The notes below the pieces were generated by a model. That model made no database searches and was not told where the DNA came from. It was given only the letters and a program-made list of their open reading frames with translations. Shown one piece after another: positions 32,070 through 44,828 of a stretch of 64,000 bases of DNA. The stretch lies in NCBI GenBank assembly GCA_029378245.1, contig JARKIF010000012.1, positions 1,054,001 through 1,118,000 of the forward strand, written 5' to 3'. The DNA is from Roridomyces roridus (taxonomy: Eukaryota; Basidiomycota; Agaricomycetes; Agaricales; Mycenaceae). Position numbers and translations under genes: made by a program. Each line of letters opens with the position of its first letter. Position 1 is the first letter of the stretch.

Positions 32070-35000
32070 GAGTAATATACCCGCCGCTAGCAAAGTCGCT
32101 GGCGGCCACCGGTGGCATCAGCAAATCGGGGAAATCTTGCTGATGCCGGCTGAAACGCAACAGCGTGATGGCGCATCCCAATGTGACCGGAATGCTGCCG
32201 TCGTGATTACAATGCCTCGGAAGTGCCTGGCATGATTCTCAAATATTGGCAGGCTTGAGGCTGCCTAACATCCCAGCCAGATTTTCTTTCGGCACGAAGA
32301 GAGGTAGCCGTGTCAATGATGATTCTTTATCAGGAACTCTGCGATGTACATTACATGATATGAACCTTCACTATAAAGTGGTTTGTTATGGAAGGTCGGA
32401 CAGTCAAGCTTGTCAATCAGACGTCGGCTCACGATTTTGGTAACGGGACCCCGACAACTCCCTTTGCTATCACCTCACCTGTCGGGCTCATGCCCTTTCC
32501 TGAATGTCAGTCCGATCACACCCATCACTCTCCCTGCGGACCGGGTGTCGGCGGACGCGGCATCTAGAATTTGAGACCACAGCAAAAATTTGAGAGACGT
32601 CAGCCGCTATAACAGTGTAAATTAGAGCTCATTTTCCAATGAATAAATCTGGTTCATATACGCGACTCTAATCCGCGTGATCAAAGCGGAGTATAGTATG
32701 TCACGTTGTTTGGTTGCTCCTTGTCTCTCACCACCATCATCCTCGATGCCGATGGCTTCAGCTCCTTGCTCCCGGCCTTCACCCTCCCGGCGTGCAACCC
32801 AAAATTCACCTCAGAGTCGACTCCTTCGATCATCCGCAGTCACCTCGGTCGGACAAAAGAACCCCACTACTGCCCGATGCCCATGCCAGTCATTTGATGC
32901 GCCGATCCTTGTTTATTGTCAGAGTGCGTGCTCGTAAACTGTGAGTCACCCCTCACAATGAACGATGACGAGGAGGCTTGGTTACGGAGACACCCAAGTG
33001 GCTCATTGCGTGCGTGTTCATTCTCCCCGATCTTCCTCTTCTCCCAAACCCTGTATCCGCGTGTTTCCCGAGGGCGCGAATGACCAAGACGACAACGACT
33101 CGAGCGGTGAAGAGGACGACCAGCCTACGACCAGCAACCCTGCTGAGCATCGTGCATGTAAGTCCATTCTTCGCTGCCGCCGTCCTGTTGTTCTTATGTG
33201 AATGGATAGCATCAGGTCGGCTGAGCTGATCTTTCTGGATTCTCTCCTATCTGCATGCGTGATTTCCTTTGAATTGTCACTTAGTTATGGTGCACATCGC
33301 CTAAACACCACCAAAGTTGTACAACGTTTATGGCACCCCAGGGAAACCTTCCCACGCTTAGCCCTCTTGCAAAAACACTCCATTTGGATAGTAGAACAAT
33401 TCCCCAAGAGGGATTTTTAATTGGCTCAATATTGAAGGAGTTATTATTTTTCCGGCCGGCGATTTGAGAGATCACTGATCGCATCAGTGGATCAGTCATG
33501 TGACTTTCCTTATTGGGCACTGTCACCGAGCCCATATACCTTCCACTGAGTATGTACGGGCTTTCAAGCTCAAAATATGATAATTGACACTCCCAGCTGT
33601 ACTGCTGAAGGCTCCAGAGGCGTCAAAAGAGGGCTACAACAAAAAATATTTTCTGTCGGTCAAATTGAGAGATCAATGATGGGATCAATGATTGTTAAAA
33701 TTTGGTGGTGTTTAGGCGATGCGCACCATAGTGCGTCCTCATTCACCTCGTATCCGACCTTTGCTGACTTTTGGGAAGACGACCTCGGAGGCTCGCATAC
33801 GCCGTTCGGAGGTGTCGAGGCAAGTCCTCCATTCGCTCGATCTCACCTGCCGCCGCACCACTCACAAACGCCACCCTCTCCTCTCGAAGGGCAGATTGTA
33901 ATTCAAAGCTGTTTAACTTCGGTTCAACTCCCACAGCGGTGGATACCATTTCAAGTACCAAAAAATCAACAGCTGTGATATCTCCATCCACCCTTTCCTT
34001 TTTCCTCTCACTCTCATCGTCCACTGTTGCAACTCTGGCATGCTGTCTACTGCTTCCCAAGCTCTCCGTTTTCTATCATACATCTGCCAAATTCTCGACA
34101 GATCGCAGTCGAAGGCCGCCCGCAAGCCACGTCTCCCTCCGGCAGATTATTTGCTGTTAAACGGCTTATATTTAAGGGACGAGCGCCCAGTGCCGGGTAC
34201 GACTCCCCGCCCCCTTATTCTGCCCTGAAAATACTGGTTGCTGCCCTCCACTCGGAGCTCCGGGTGCTTCTTTGCTCGAACCTCTGCTCCTGGTGTCGCG
34301 CCGTAGTCAAGCCGTACTGGAGTCTGGACCAAACTCTCAACGTGCTCCTTGGTGATTCGACGCTGGATCCACATTCTTCAACGTTTGGCAACTCTCGAGG
34401 GTCCGCCGCTGAACGCACGTTGTCCGGCTCCGGGCTGGTCTCCGCCGCAGCGACCTCGTGCCATCGTGCTCACAACGATGCCCCGCCACTATCAGCATGT
34501 CTACTCAATCTTGCTCTGGGGATTCATCCAATCTTGGGTTTCTCTCTGCGAATGTGCCAGATCAATTCCAACCAACCTAAGTATATCCTCGGCTTTCCCT
34601 CCGTTTTGTTTCGACTTTCTCGCCGCAGTCCATCCTTTGTCCTGTATTCTCATACAAGTGGCTTGAATTCTCAATGGCAAAGTTATCCGGGTCGCTGTAG
34701 ATCTCGGGTCTCCTGATAGCCAACCGACCGGGCTGGTTCAAGATCAATCATCACTTTGAATTGAATTGAAATCCTCGACAATACCGTCCGCTTTCATCCA
34801 CGATACATCGTCTCCGCCCTGCTAAATTACTCTCCCCCTTTCACTCTTCGTACAGGCCCAAGCCCTCCCCTTTCTCCAAACACCCGCTGCTGGTGACGTT
34901 CATGTTGATCTACCCTTCAACCAGTTCAAATCATTTTCCCCACTGACTGCGTTCCAATTCCTTCTTGCAAACTGTGTGTAGTACTTGAAAATGATTATGT

Positions 35001-36500
35001 TCTAATTGAAGTCCCCTTGCCGGAGCGGAGCGAAGGCATGCCTTGTATGTCTATATTATTATCAAGGTTCATAAGGCAACGGCCCCACACCATCGCTTCT
35101 TGCTTCCTTTCCGCCACCATCCCCTTCACTCCTGCCTAGGGCCGTCCCCTCACTCCCCACTATCCACCAACTACTCCTCACTGTCTACCGCATCACAAGG
35201 CTCAACCGCTCACGTTCGAAGGCTTCCTCAAGACATTCCACAAGACCACTCCTCGGCATGTGTATCCCTGCTTGCTGTCCTTCTCGCGCAGTCGTGTACC
35301 CAAGTCTTCACCGTCGGGCCCCATGCAAATTCATTTGAAGAACCTCCAAGAGTAAAGAAGACCGAAGATTTGCCGAATCATCTGCTGCGTCAAGTGTGCT
35401 CCTCGCGGTCTCGGGACAATCTCCCTCGTGCCTTATGATGCTTCAAGTCCTCGCCCATTCTCGCTTGCACTGTCCCTCGGACTCCCTCCCACCCTCCCAC
35501 CCTCCCCGTTGTCTTAGTGTATTCCGTCGCGTAGTTGTTTCAATGTATGCTTTTTTTGCCAATCTTGTTCTGTGTCGAGCGTGATTTATGAGAGGATTCA
35601 GTAACCTGAGGAGCCGTGGGCCGGACGGCATGCATCGTACAGAATGCTCTACAAGGCATTGGAATGGCCTGCCAACATGCCCAATTTCCGGCTTCTGCCA
35701 AGCATTCCGGCATCTCTCCTCGATTCCAAGGCCCAATGATCAGGTTGGCATGATTTTGGTCATTCCGGGCATTTTGGTCCCATTCTGATCGTTGCAATGC
35801 TCGGGAACGAATCTCCACATTTCGTGATGGGCTACCGATGGACACCGGCGGCCGTTGGTTGTCATTGTTTCCCAGCGAATCTGATGAATGTTGGTGATCG
35901 CCGTTGGCATTCATCAGATCACCCACTCAAGTTGACGAGACGGCCTCCCCACTGGGTTCCAGTGGGAGGTAGCAAAGACTCGCTCAATGTTTCGAGAACT
36001 TATTCGGTTCATTGTTGCTTCTCATGATTTACAACCCCTGGCTGATCCATCTGCGTGAATGAAGGGTTCAAGGTGATGTAACCCATTCCTGCTTGCTGGT
36101 TTCCGACGGCTTCCAGGGGATTCCATTGGGTGAAGTATTTCTTTGGTTGTAGGAATTAGATACAGTCACCAAATTGCTGAGGAACACAGAATGATTCACT
36201 GGAATCCGGTGGAATCCGGTGGATGCCGACGTTGGTTCAATGTGCCGATGTCATACTGCAACTCAAAGCTGTTCAAGTCGAACATCATGAACTCAAGAGC
36301 GCGAACGATGGCCGTAGAAATATCTCGAAAAAATAAAAGCCCACGCACCACCAGCCCACCCAAAACCCGCCACAGTCCATCATGAGCCAGTGGATTCCAG
36401 TGGAAATTGGTGTGACGCTCGGCGGCCGACGTTGTTGTCCGCCATCATCCAACGCCGATCTCTGCCGATCAGCCGTTTGACAGCTCCGCGTGTATTACTG
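32070..36500. mobile_element. 4.43-kb hAT-like element splitting duplicated copy 2
   Basis: Ends GAGTAATATACCCGC (left) and GCGTGTATTACTG (right) are imperfect inverted repeats sharing AGTAATA. They are flanked by the exact 8-bp duplication GCAGTGAG. Homology to the uninterrupted paralog resumes on both sides, so the boundaries are fixed independently of the repeats. A hairpin sits near each end (32114-32147; 35879-35919). The right 0.9 kb repeats GGAATCCGGTGG-like words. I found no intact transposase, so it looks non-autonomous or badly decayed. A TA-flanked MITE is nested at 33288-33728. Open frames inside (32677-33229, 33577-34228) are short and without motifs. Confidence 0.8.
33288..33728. 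mobile_element. Tc1/mariner-type MITE, 441 bp, TA target site
   Basis: Inverted ends of 28 bp with one mismatch: TGGTGCACATCGCC then TAAACACCACCAAA (33288-33315), and the complement at 33701-33728. TA lies on both sides (33286-33287, 33729-33730). GAGAGATCA words occur twice inside. Non-coding. Confidence 0.85.
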
Positions 36501-36767
36501 GCAGTGAGACGGTGAGGCGCGGAACAAATCGGCATCCACGGAGCCAAACAAAGATTTGTCATCCCACAGAGCTTGCTTTTGACCACCACAACGTCAAGTG
36601 CGTTCTCATTTGCCAGCTCAAACGAAGCGAACGCCGAGGCTAAATCATACGTACAGATTCGTATTAGCTCTGGGAGAACCAGTCTCGTTGGTGCAGTCCG
36701 TGTTTCAGCCACAATTCAGCCATTTCACGGGCGAGCGCTAATCTTCAATTTCAAAGTTCAGTGCACC

Positions 36768-37856
36768 ATGGGCCCCAGACTCCCTCTCGAAATTGTCGAC
36801 CTTGTCATCGGAGAGCTGGATGAGGATCGCAATACTCTTCTATCGTGCGCCTTGGTCTGCCGAGATTGGGTCCCATTTGCTCGCGGAAATCTTCCCATCT
36901 GCATTCGCGGGTCGGCAGAATTTATCCAGACCGCACAGGCCCCGACGGCTACCCTGATGTCAGCCATACGTGTTGAGATCAGGAATCCCGAGGCTACCCG
37001 CCTTTTCGGTGTTGCGCTCACTCAGGCTTACAAACCTCAAAATCACAGAACTTCCTTCACACCCAACCCTTGACGAACTCGCTGTTTTCAATTCAGAGTT
37101 CATCACCTACTCCGGATTTATCCGTTCCATGACTGGTCTACCGCACCTCCGGGATCTCGAGTTGTGGGGCGCAACCTGGGGAAAATCGCGCCCCGGCCAA
37201 CCCTCGAGGCTTCCTCCCATCATTCTCCACTCGCTGCATCTATGCATCTTTGATGAACTGCCGGAGGACGAGCTCATTCCGTTCCGCGTCCGAAAATTGG
37301 AATTGGATAATACTATCCCCTCCGCGCTCATCTCAAGGCACCTCCGTCATCTCGGTGGACACTTGACGGAGCTTTGCATTGGAGGTTTTTCATCCATTTC
37401 ACATCCCTCGACCTGTTACTGACTGACGACTCAGATTCGGAGCTGGAGGGCATTGATTTTTCTCAGAATTCCGGTGTGCAAGACCTCGAGATCTGTTATG
37501 CACTTGGGATCAAGGCTGCTACGGGAGAGATATACGGCGCCTTTGATCTTGGATCTCTCTTCGGGCGTCTCAGTAGTGACTGTTGCCTTCACAATCTCAC
37601 TCTGCATGTCACGATGGACACTTCGATGGCAGAACATCGTGACCCTTGGACGGCGGGCTCATTGTTGGCGCTGCTGAGAGAACGCGGTTTCCAAGATGTT
37701 GCGGTGCTGCAGATTATTGTGACCGCCTACATCTCTGGTCTTGACCATCTGACTCTCGACGCGATACTTCTCGCGTCTGCCCAGATCCCGACTTCATTCC
37801 GGACGCGAGTGGTGGCGGGGAGGGTCATCACGCCGGAGGCTACTCGAGTTACGTGA
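36768..37856 (+). pseudogene. F-box/LRR-like gene, decayed (copy 2)
   Basis: The start at 36768 (MGPRLPLEIVDLVIGELDED) keeps the F-box core CALVCRDWVPFARGNLP. About 40 nt present in copy 1 after ATLMSA are missing, which shifts the frame. Homology continues as FSVLRSLRLTNLKITELPSH in the next frame, and after about 37385 as FTSLDLLLTDDSDSELEGID in a third, ending at 37856. Copy 1 is intact where this copy is broken at its 5' end, while this copy preserves the 3' half better (LLALLRERGFQDVAVLQIIV). Comparing the two shows the ancestral gene was one open frame. Confidence 0.75.
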
Positions 37857-38199
37857 ACAGCAGGGGTTCTCGGTATTCGAGGGTATGTGTGCTTCATTCT
37901 TCGATCATCAGAGTATTCTCATGCGTCCGTGGCAAAAATCCATCTTCGTCGCTCGTTATGTACATACCAAGAATCGTCACCCAGATAATTCATGAAAAAT
38001 ACTTTCCTCCGCGTCCTTGGTGCACAGAAGACTTGCCTTCCTTTGCGAGCGCCTGCTGACGGATGAACTGACGATTGTCGGGGTGTGAAACCATTTGTTC
38101 ACTGTGCCAACTCAATCAGGAGTCGCCGAATCAACGTCCGCTGCGAATTCAGCGAGGATTCTCGGGTGGCGGATGGATGGGGTCTGCGGGATCTCCGAA

Positions 38200-38500
38200 A
38201 CAGCACCGCCCTCCGCTCCCCATCGTCTCTTTGAACTCCCTGAAATTGTCTTTGACAATAAGGCCGGAGGCTGCTCTGTCTGCGACCACCGACGTTGAGA
38301 CTCCCTTATTTCGATGAGCCTGGCAGACTTCCAGACATGTATTCCCGACACTCCTTCTTGACTCGAATCTGAAGCAAAGCCGATTTTGATATCGGATATC
38401 CCGTCGACGGTGGAGTTCGGTCTTTGGCATCTTGCCGTGTTCAGAGCCGCGCATTTTTATCTTTATGCTCGCAAACTGAGCGTCTCAGCTGCACTTCTAC
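38200..38500 (+). pseudogene. Possible F-box gene fragment
   Basis: HRLFELPEIVFDN followed by CSVCDH resembles the start of an F-box protein. Later pieces such as SRFDIGYPVDGGVRSL lie in other frames. Too broken to model; could be chance. Confidence 0.25.
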
Positions 38501-38667
38501 CCCTCCTCGCGTGCATAATTATGATCCTTTGATGGCCGGCCGAAGGCGGCGCGTTCAGAGTTACGTGTACAAGCCACTTCCGCGGCTTATCCACAGCTTG
38601 CCGAGATGACGTGTGTCATCGGCCCGAGCAGATGCGTAGTCATTTATTGTTCTCGTTTAGCCGCGCT

Positions 38668-38805
38668 GGGAAAATTCTATCATCAGACTGAGACTCGCGT
38701 CCAGCAATTGCAGTCTGACACTTCTTGGTCACTCCATGCCCGACTTGTATTTTGATCCAACTCCGTCGTCCATTTTTGTTTCGATCAACCAAGCCGCACG
38801 GAGCC
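38668..38805 (+). repeat. Dispersed repeat, copy a
   Basis: Two blocks match 48244-48412: one around AAAATTCTATCATCA with AGACTCGCGTCCAGCAATT, the other around CCATGCCCGACTTGTATTTT to CATTTTTGTTTC and CCGCACGG. No protein-coding sense. 38806-39819 has no supported gene. Confidence 0.65.
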
Positions 38806-39819
38806 TTTTGTTCAATTCTGTGCGGAATCAACGTGGAAATCGGGAATGCATCTACTCACCTTTGTTACTTGGACAGCCAATCTCATCCGGACTAGTCGTC
38901 ACTTTTCCCATGACACGTCACACCATAGCCATGCCTCACTTGTCCCGGCGAGTCGGTAGCATTCTGATTGCCCGCTCCAGGAAAGCCTGTTATTAAAGAA
39001 GCCGTTTGGCGAGCAAGATTGTCTTAGGTCCGAGCGAAGACTTTATTCGCACTCCACGACGCACAACCCTGGGAGAGAAGCAGCTGGCGATCGCGTTTTC
39101 GTCGGTGAATGGACCATGATGCACAAATGATGCAGGAAATCCTGTCACGGCTTCAGTTTGAATGTCCGCGATATTCCCCGCTTGAACAAAGGACTTTAAC
39201 CCTAGGATCTCCGAAACCCAGGCTCAGCCCAATCCGAGTCGGGCGGTTGATCAGGCGAGGAAGAGGGCATTCAATCGAACACCGTCCCAGACAACTGGGC
39301 ACTCTGTCGAGTTATAGTCCTGAGTCCTCTGTTATGATTTTCATGACGTCGGGTCCCGGGATTTTGAAAATCCATCAACGTGAAGTTGAGAAGCCGTTTC
39401 ATTATTCGGTGTTCATAGAATCCTGGATATTTTCTCGCGGAGTGGAGCACGGAGCAGTTCTGGCCGAATAGGCGCGGACGCAAACCTTAGTACTTGGCGA
39501 ACATCTCAGATCGATAATCCGCGAGTCCGTTCCAGCGTCGATGCCGATCAGAGTGGTGGCGCCCGTGCTGGGGAAGACTAGTATCGTGCATCCAGTCTTT
39601 AGTTCACGTCGCCGATAAACAAATGCATCTTCATTCTCCTGACGCGTCGCCGTACTCGAAATCAACTCGGAATGGTTTGAAGTCAAGGAAGAAATAGATG
39701 AGGATCTAACCATACAAGAAACGACACTCGCGGATAACGAGTCGAGCCAAATAGCAAGTGAAGCGAGACCACAAGGCGTACAGGGAAAATCGACCAAGAA
39801 ATGAATCACATTTGTTCAT

Positions 39820-42132
39820 CTACCCCTCAGCTTCGCACACCTCATCAGCTTTGCACACCGCACGGTGATATTTCCAGTGTTTCTTCTGACATCCGCTATT
39901 GCAATATCTGTCCCAGAATTGAGCCAACTCGAATTCGAGGAACAAAAAAGAAGGATGGTAAATACCTGGCTTTTTGGCACCGAGCGCATTGTTTGAGTGT
40001 TACGCTAGTTTTACAGCACGAGGCGCACGAGTACAGACGCGCTGTCCCGTGTCTCCGTCTGCTCCGATCCAAGCCACGAATTTGAGAGCCGAGGTCCTCG
40101 ATGGGCGTGTTATGTAGCGATGTCAACCACGCATCGAGGGCGGCTTTCGGGTCAGCATGAGCGGCTACCGAAATCGAGTTGGGAGTCAACTTCATGGGCT
40201 GACGAGAGACGGTTGAACCCCAGATGCTCCTCGCGTGGGGCATGCGATCAAGGAGTTTGTCAAGCGTGACAAACAGATATCCGACTCCAGGATGGAAGCC
40301 TTGGCCTGTGCATCGTGCGACGTCACATACGAAGGTGAACCTCTCGCGGGCATCCTATAGTAAAGTTGGAGAGTTGCGACCGCCGAAGGGATTTTGACGC
40401 TCACCTGAATATCATCCTCGGTCAAGGTATGTCCCTTCTTCAGAATATCGAAGACGATATTAAGCGCCGTCATCATGGGGAGATCGGGGTCATCGAGTTG
40501 GGCAGCGTCGACAAATGTCTTTGCGTGGCGAGAGCCTCTCCCAATCAGGGTCTCGGCTTCTTGTAATCGGGGTACCTCCTTCGATGCTCCCACCAATGCT
40601 GAGACGACACGTAGCGACGAAAAGGTGGAATGCAACAGGAGTCGCCTCCGCACAAAATCCGTCATGGAGGAGCATTCGAGCCCCTTTTCCGCGAGTAGGA
40701 CGGAAGCGACACCAGACTCAGGGCAGTGGCACTCGGCCAAGACGTAATAGAAAAACGCCACAGAAGGGTGAAGTTCCAGGGACGCGCGCGCGAATTCTGA
40801 TGCCTGTTGTAGCGCCAGCTCGCCCTGGCTCAAAAGCAACGCGAGGCGGAGAACGTTTGCCGTTGGACCCGTCTTGGATTCGACCGCTGCTGCACACGCC
40901 ACGGTCATGTCGACTAGCTCGGGATCTTGTTGAAGACTTGACCGGACCATGAATTCGTGCTGCAGAATGAGGTTGGAGAGCTCCTTCGCGATCTCCGGGA
41001 GATCGCCCTGAGAAGTGTATCTCTCGAGGAGTCTTGACAACTGAGCGTCCCCTTTCAGACACATAGTCTGGTGGGACTGCCCTTCACGATGGTAGCCCGC
41101 GAGCACTTGCTGGGCACGTACCGAACCGGGCGTGGTCTCCGAGAGGTGTGCCTCCTGCTCCATGCTGTCCAGCATGAAAAGAGAAACCTGCCCTGTCATC
41201 CGAGTTTCCAAATGGGGGGACTGAGTGCAGGCCACGAGGAAGTCAACCGTGTTTTCGGTGAAAATAAGAGCAGAGCCATCGTATCCTGCATTGGTGGCAC
41301 AGAAACCGAGAAGATGGTAGAAGCTGAGCGGTGTTGAATGTGGACGGCTGACTACTCTCAGAAGAAATTCGAGAACGCGAGAAAGGTGGGTCTGAATCGC
41401 CGAGTCGCTGCAGGCTAGCGCAGCAGAAGTGCCGTGGCTCAGAACACACGCAGCCTTCTCGACGTATTCGAGTTGATCCCAATGGAGCTCGACAGAATCG
41501 AGGATAGTCGATGTGCGACGCGCGATCTCAAGCAAGATTTCGGTGTCGCTAATGTGGGTAACCTCGCCCAATAGGGCCATGACGTCCTCTCTGGCAATCG
41601 AGGAGTGTAACAGCATAATAGCTTTGCCGAGGAAATCTTGGAATGGAGCTGTTGAGCGCAGGATGATGAAGAGATGCAAGACACGCACTACTTTCGGTAA
41701 AAAAAACGGTTCCTGAGGACAGTATCGTGTGCCATCCCCGTAGAGATAGCGAGTACGGAGACTGCAACACGATCAGCGGCAGCCTGATTTCCTGCGCTTT
41801 GTTGTCGGCTCTGAGCGAACGTTGTATCAAGGACGGCCGAAATGTCCCCAAAGGTTTGGTGACATAACTTGAGTCCCCGGGGTGAAAAAAAATCTGAAGG
41901 GTATCTCGGGTGAGAACCTCTCCGCGCTTCGGAAGGAGGGTGTGTGGTACTCACTGGGAATACCAAGCATTGAGGCGATTTTTCTGCCAAGGTCTTGTGG
42001 AGTAAACCCGAGTTTGGCAACATGGAGGAGTTCAGCGAAGGTGGGAAGCCCTTGCGCAATGGGAATGTCGCTCAGATCGTTCAGACTGGGGCCTTCGTGG
42101 GCAAGAGCCACCGATGTGCATTTTGAAGGCAT
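39820..42132 (-). CDS. MYND-type zinc-finger protein, 697 aa
   Basis: Five exons join in frame: 42132-41955, 41893-41763, 41712-40405, 40354-39966, 39907-39820. The long central part is alpha-helical and leucine-rich (LHLFIILRSTAPFQDFLGKA, VLRLALLLSQGELALQQASE) and looks like a helical repeat region without a named family. The C-terminus is a MYND finger split by the last intron: CASCCKTSVTLKQCARCQKA, then RYCNSGCQKKHWKYHRAVC, which contains the expected zinc ligands. MYND fingers mediate protein-protein contacts; basidiomycetes carry many such genes with this layout. Partner and role are unknown. Intron 2 (41762-41713) is chosen because it restores EPFFLPKVVRVLHLF. Confidence 0.88.
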
Positions 42133-44828
42133 GAGTGGGTGGAGTGAGTGCGCTGTTGATGGATGCCAATCACTCGCATACCCCGACTCGGATCAATTCG
42201 GATTACGACTCTCTGCTGCAGTAAGTACTTACTTGCTGCACCACCACAGTGACCACATTGAAGCTTCAATATTCTAGCACACGTTTTATTCCTCGAGAAC
42301 AATAGAAGAACAGCAGAATTCGAGGCTCTGATCTCACATCCCCCTGGATCATTGGTCCATGATGTCCAAATGATGTCTACACACCAACTACACACGGTCT
42401 GTCAGCTCGGCGCTTATACACCTCTTCTCCTCCTACATCCACGGCCATGGCCAAGGCACCTCACTTCAGCTCGGAGTTCTCGTTCGGAAGAGGGCCGAAT
42501 CTTGATTCTTCCTCAGTGAGCTTTGCAAAGTGCCACTACCTCCGCACCTAAACCCCTCGTTCATGCCCCCCATCCAGGTATCAGGGCGTGTCGGAAAAAA
42601 CTGATTTGACTTGCAACGGATTGGACTGGATTGTGGCCTTCAGACGGCATCCAAGGTCTTTGAAGCCCCGGCAGAGAGGCTTCCGAGCTGTCCCAAGCCA
42701 TTACAATCCAACGGCCGCGTTCCAAGTACTCCCCAGCCGTCCCGAGCTTTGGAGCAACTTGAAACTGAATTCATCTATATCTCTATATTATTGAGTCGTA
42801 GATACATGTCCTCGTCGCCAAAATTGATAGCATAATGCATACCCTCCTTGCCGCCGAATATCGGACTCATAAGCTCCAACAAAATAAAATGGCAGATCTT
42901 GAGGGGAATCAGCTCGCGTAGTGGGGAGATGTGCATTCAGAATGTTGTGTGGTCTACTGGCAGCCTTTCGCTTCGGATTCGAGCCCGTTTTCGTGCATGG
43001 TGGTTCGTGACAGAAGAGTTTGATGGATGATGTCAGCTGCCTGCCCTTACTTCTTGTACCGCTACCACAGCGTCCGCGACACCCTCGACGCACTCCACTT
43101 TCAATGATGAAACCAACGAGTTCACCTCGCAGGAAACCCCATCCAAGGCCAACTTCGGCACGTTATTGCCGTTCTCCCCCGGGATGCGATTCATGCGGGG
43201 AGCACCTGGGTACACGGCAGCAGTGGATTGCCTCCACCGTGCGTCGCCGTCCACTCTCTCCATTCTGTCGCTCACTGGTTTTGCGATGACATGGCCAACC
43301 CGCGCTCCACCATTTTGCGCGACGACATCACCGCAATGGACAAAGCCTTCAGAGCGACGGGAAAAGATGAGGTGAGGAGCCTCCTCGTTGGCAGCCGTCT
43401 CCCCGCAAAACTACCCTCCCGCCTCGTGTGAGTCGTCTCCACCGTCTTCACCGTCTCCACCGTCTCCACCGTCTCCACCGTTCGCGCTGGTTGCTGCATC
43501 GTGGGATGAAGAAGTGGAGCGATGATGTCATACATGGGGCCTCGGTATATAAATTGACCAGCTCCGCAGCACAGCAGCCATCACGCACCTCTTCCTTCCC
43601 TCCCACCACCACCCACCTGTCATTCTCGTCGTTGTCGCCCTGGCCGCCGTCCCGCATCCACAAGCCTCCGGATTTCGACGGTGGGCGAGGTTGGGACCCA
43701 GGTATGTCTGACCCCCTCAACTCCCTGCGTCTTCTCACTCGGAGACAGTTCTCTGTCGACCTGCCGGCGTTCAGGTACCTAGGTTGTTCCCTTGTTTTTT
43801 TGTCATCCCTCTCGTGGCCGCCGCCGGCTTGCCTCACTCCCGTACAGATATCAGTCTTTTGCTGCGGGCGGCATTAGGTGAGGTCCTCCCCATCTTTTCT
43901 CGTTCGAATGCGCTGATCTTTGTGTTTTGCAGAACATCGGCTTCTCTCTCACTCGTGGTTTGTCATCGGCGGCGTTCTGGCCTGTCCGTCGTAGCCTACG
44001 TTCCCTGTATTAGCTGGCCGGCACAATATTATTCATTTTTATTGTTCTTTGAAAATGTGTTATGATATTATGAGTATTAGTGGCCGGCCTCCTCAGTGCG
44101 TTGAATCGGCATGGAGCTGATTGCAAGGAAGGTCAGTGCCATCAAGACTTGAGACACCTTGAATCAACATGGAACTGACGCCGTGGCTTGGATGTGGTTC
44201 TATCATTCTGACCTGTGCGTAGCAAGCCACGTTAAACCATATGACCTTGGACTGACTTTCAACAGGTGCAAATCCAATCCAAGCCGAATCAGATTTTTCC
44301 GACACGCTTTCTTCCCAGCATCCCGAAACCTCATCGTTCACGGTGGCACCTTCACCAGCAATGTACATATTCACCGGGAACCTGCCGATTCCACTGCACT
44401 CTCCGGTACGTGCAAACCCAGCGTCGGCGGCTCCCTCATGTTCCTTTTCAAGATTACAGACGGATCCGACGCGGAGATATCAATCTAGGAAGAGAGATCG
44501 TTCTCGATAAGCACTCTGCTGAAGTCCATCGGATAGGTTGCAGAACAAATGCCCGCCGCATGTACTCAGCAAAGATCCATGGCGTAAAATCCGAGAGAGC
44601 CGTTGTTGTCTATCGTGGTGAGAACGCTGAGCAGGTATTTTTTTGTTCTGTAGTCATGTCTGTGTAACTCACTTCTATGATGCAGGAATGGCGCGAGTAT
44701 ATCAAACGCCACTCACGAGTTTGGTACGTCCCCTCGTTGAATAACCGTATTATGCATGGACATCGTGGCCCAGGCACCCGACGATACTTCAAATTTTTGG
44801 ACTGGCAAGTTTCTCCGGTGTGTATGCA
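42133..44828. other. 2.7-kb stretch without a confident gene
   Basis: Fragments such as 43228-43431 (NPRSTILRDDITAMDKAFRA) look protein-like but do not join convincingly. A 9-bp minisatellite lies at 43434-43480. Confidence 0.4.
43434..43480 (+). repeat. CCGTCTCCA minisatellite
   Basis: About five 9-bp units CCGTCTCCA/CCGTCTTCA in tandem. Confidence 0.85.

Noticed and set aside
39402..39809. 136-codon minus-strand frame downstream of the MYND gene
   Set aside because: Hydrophobic N-terminus but no family signal; could not be joined to other exons.
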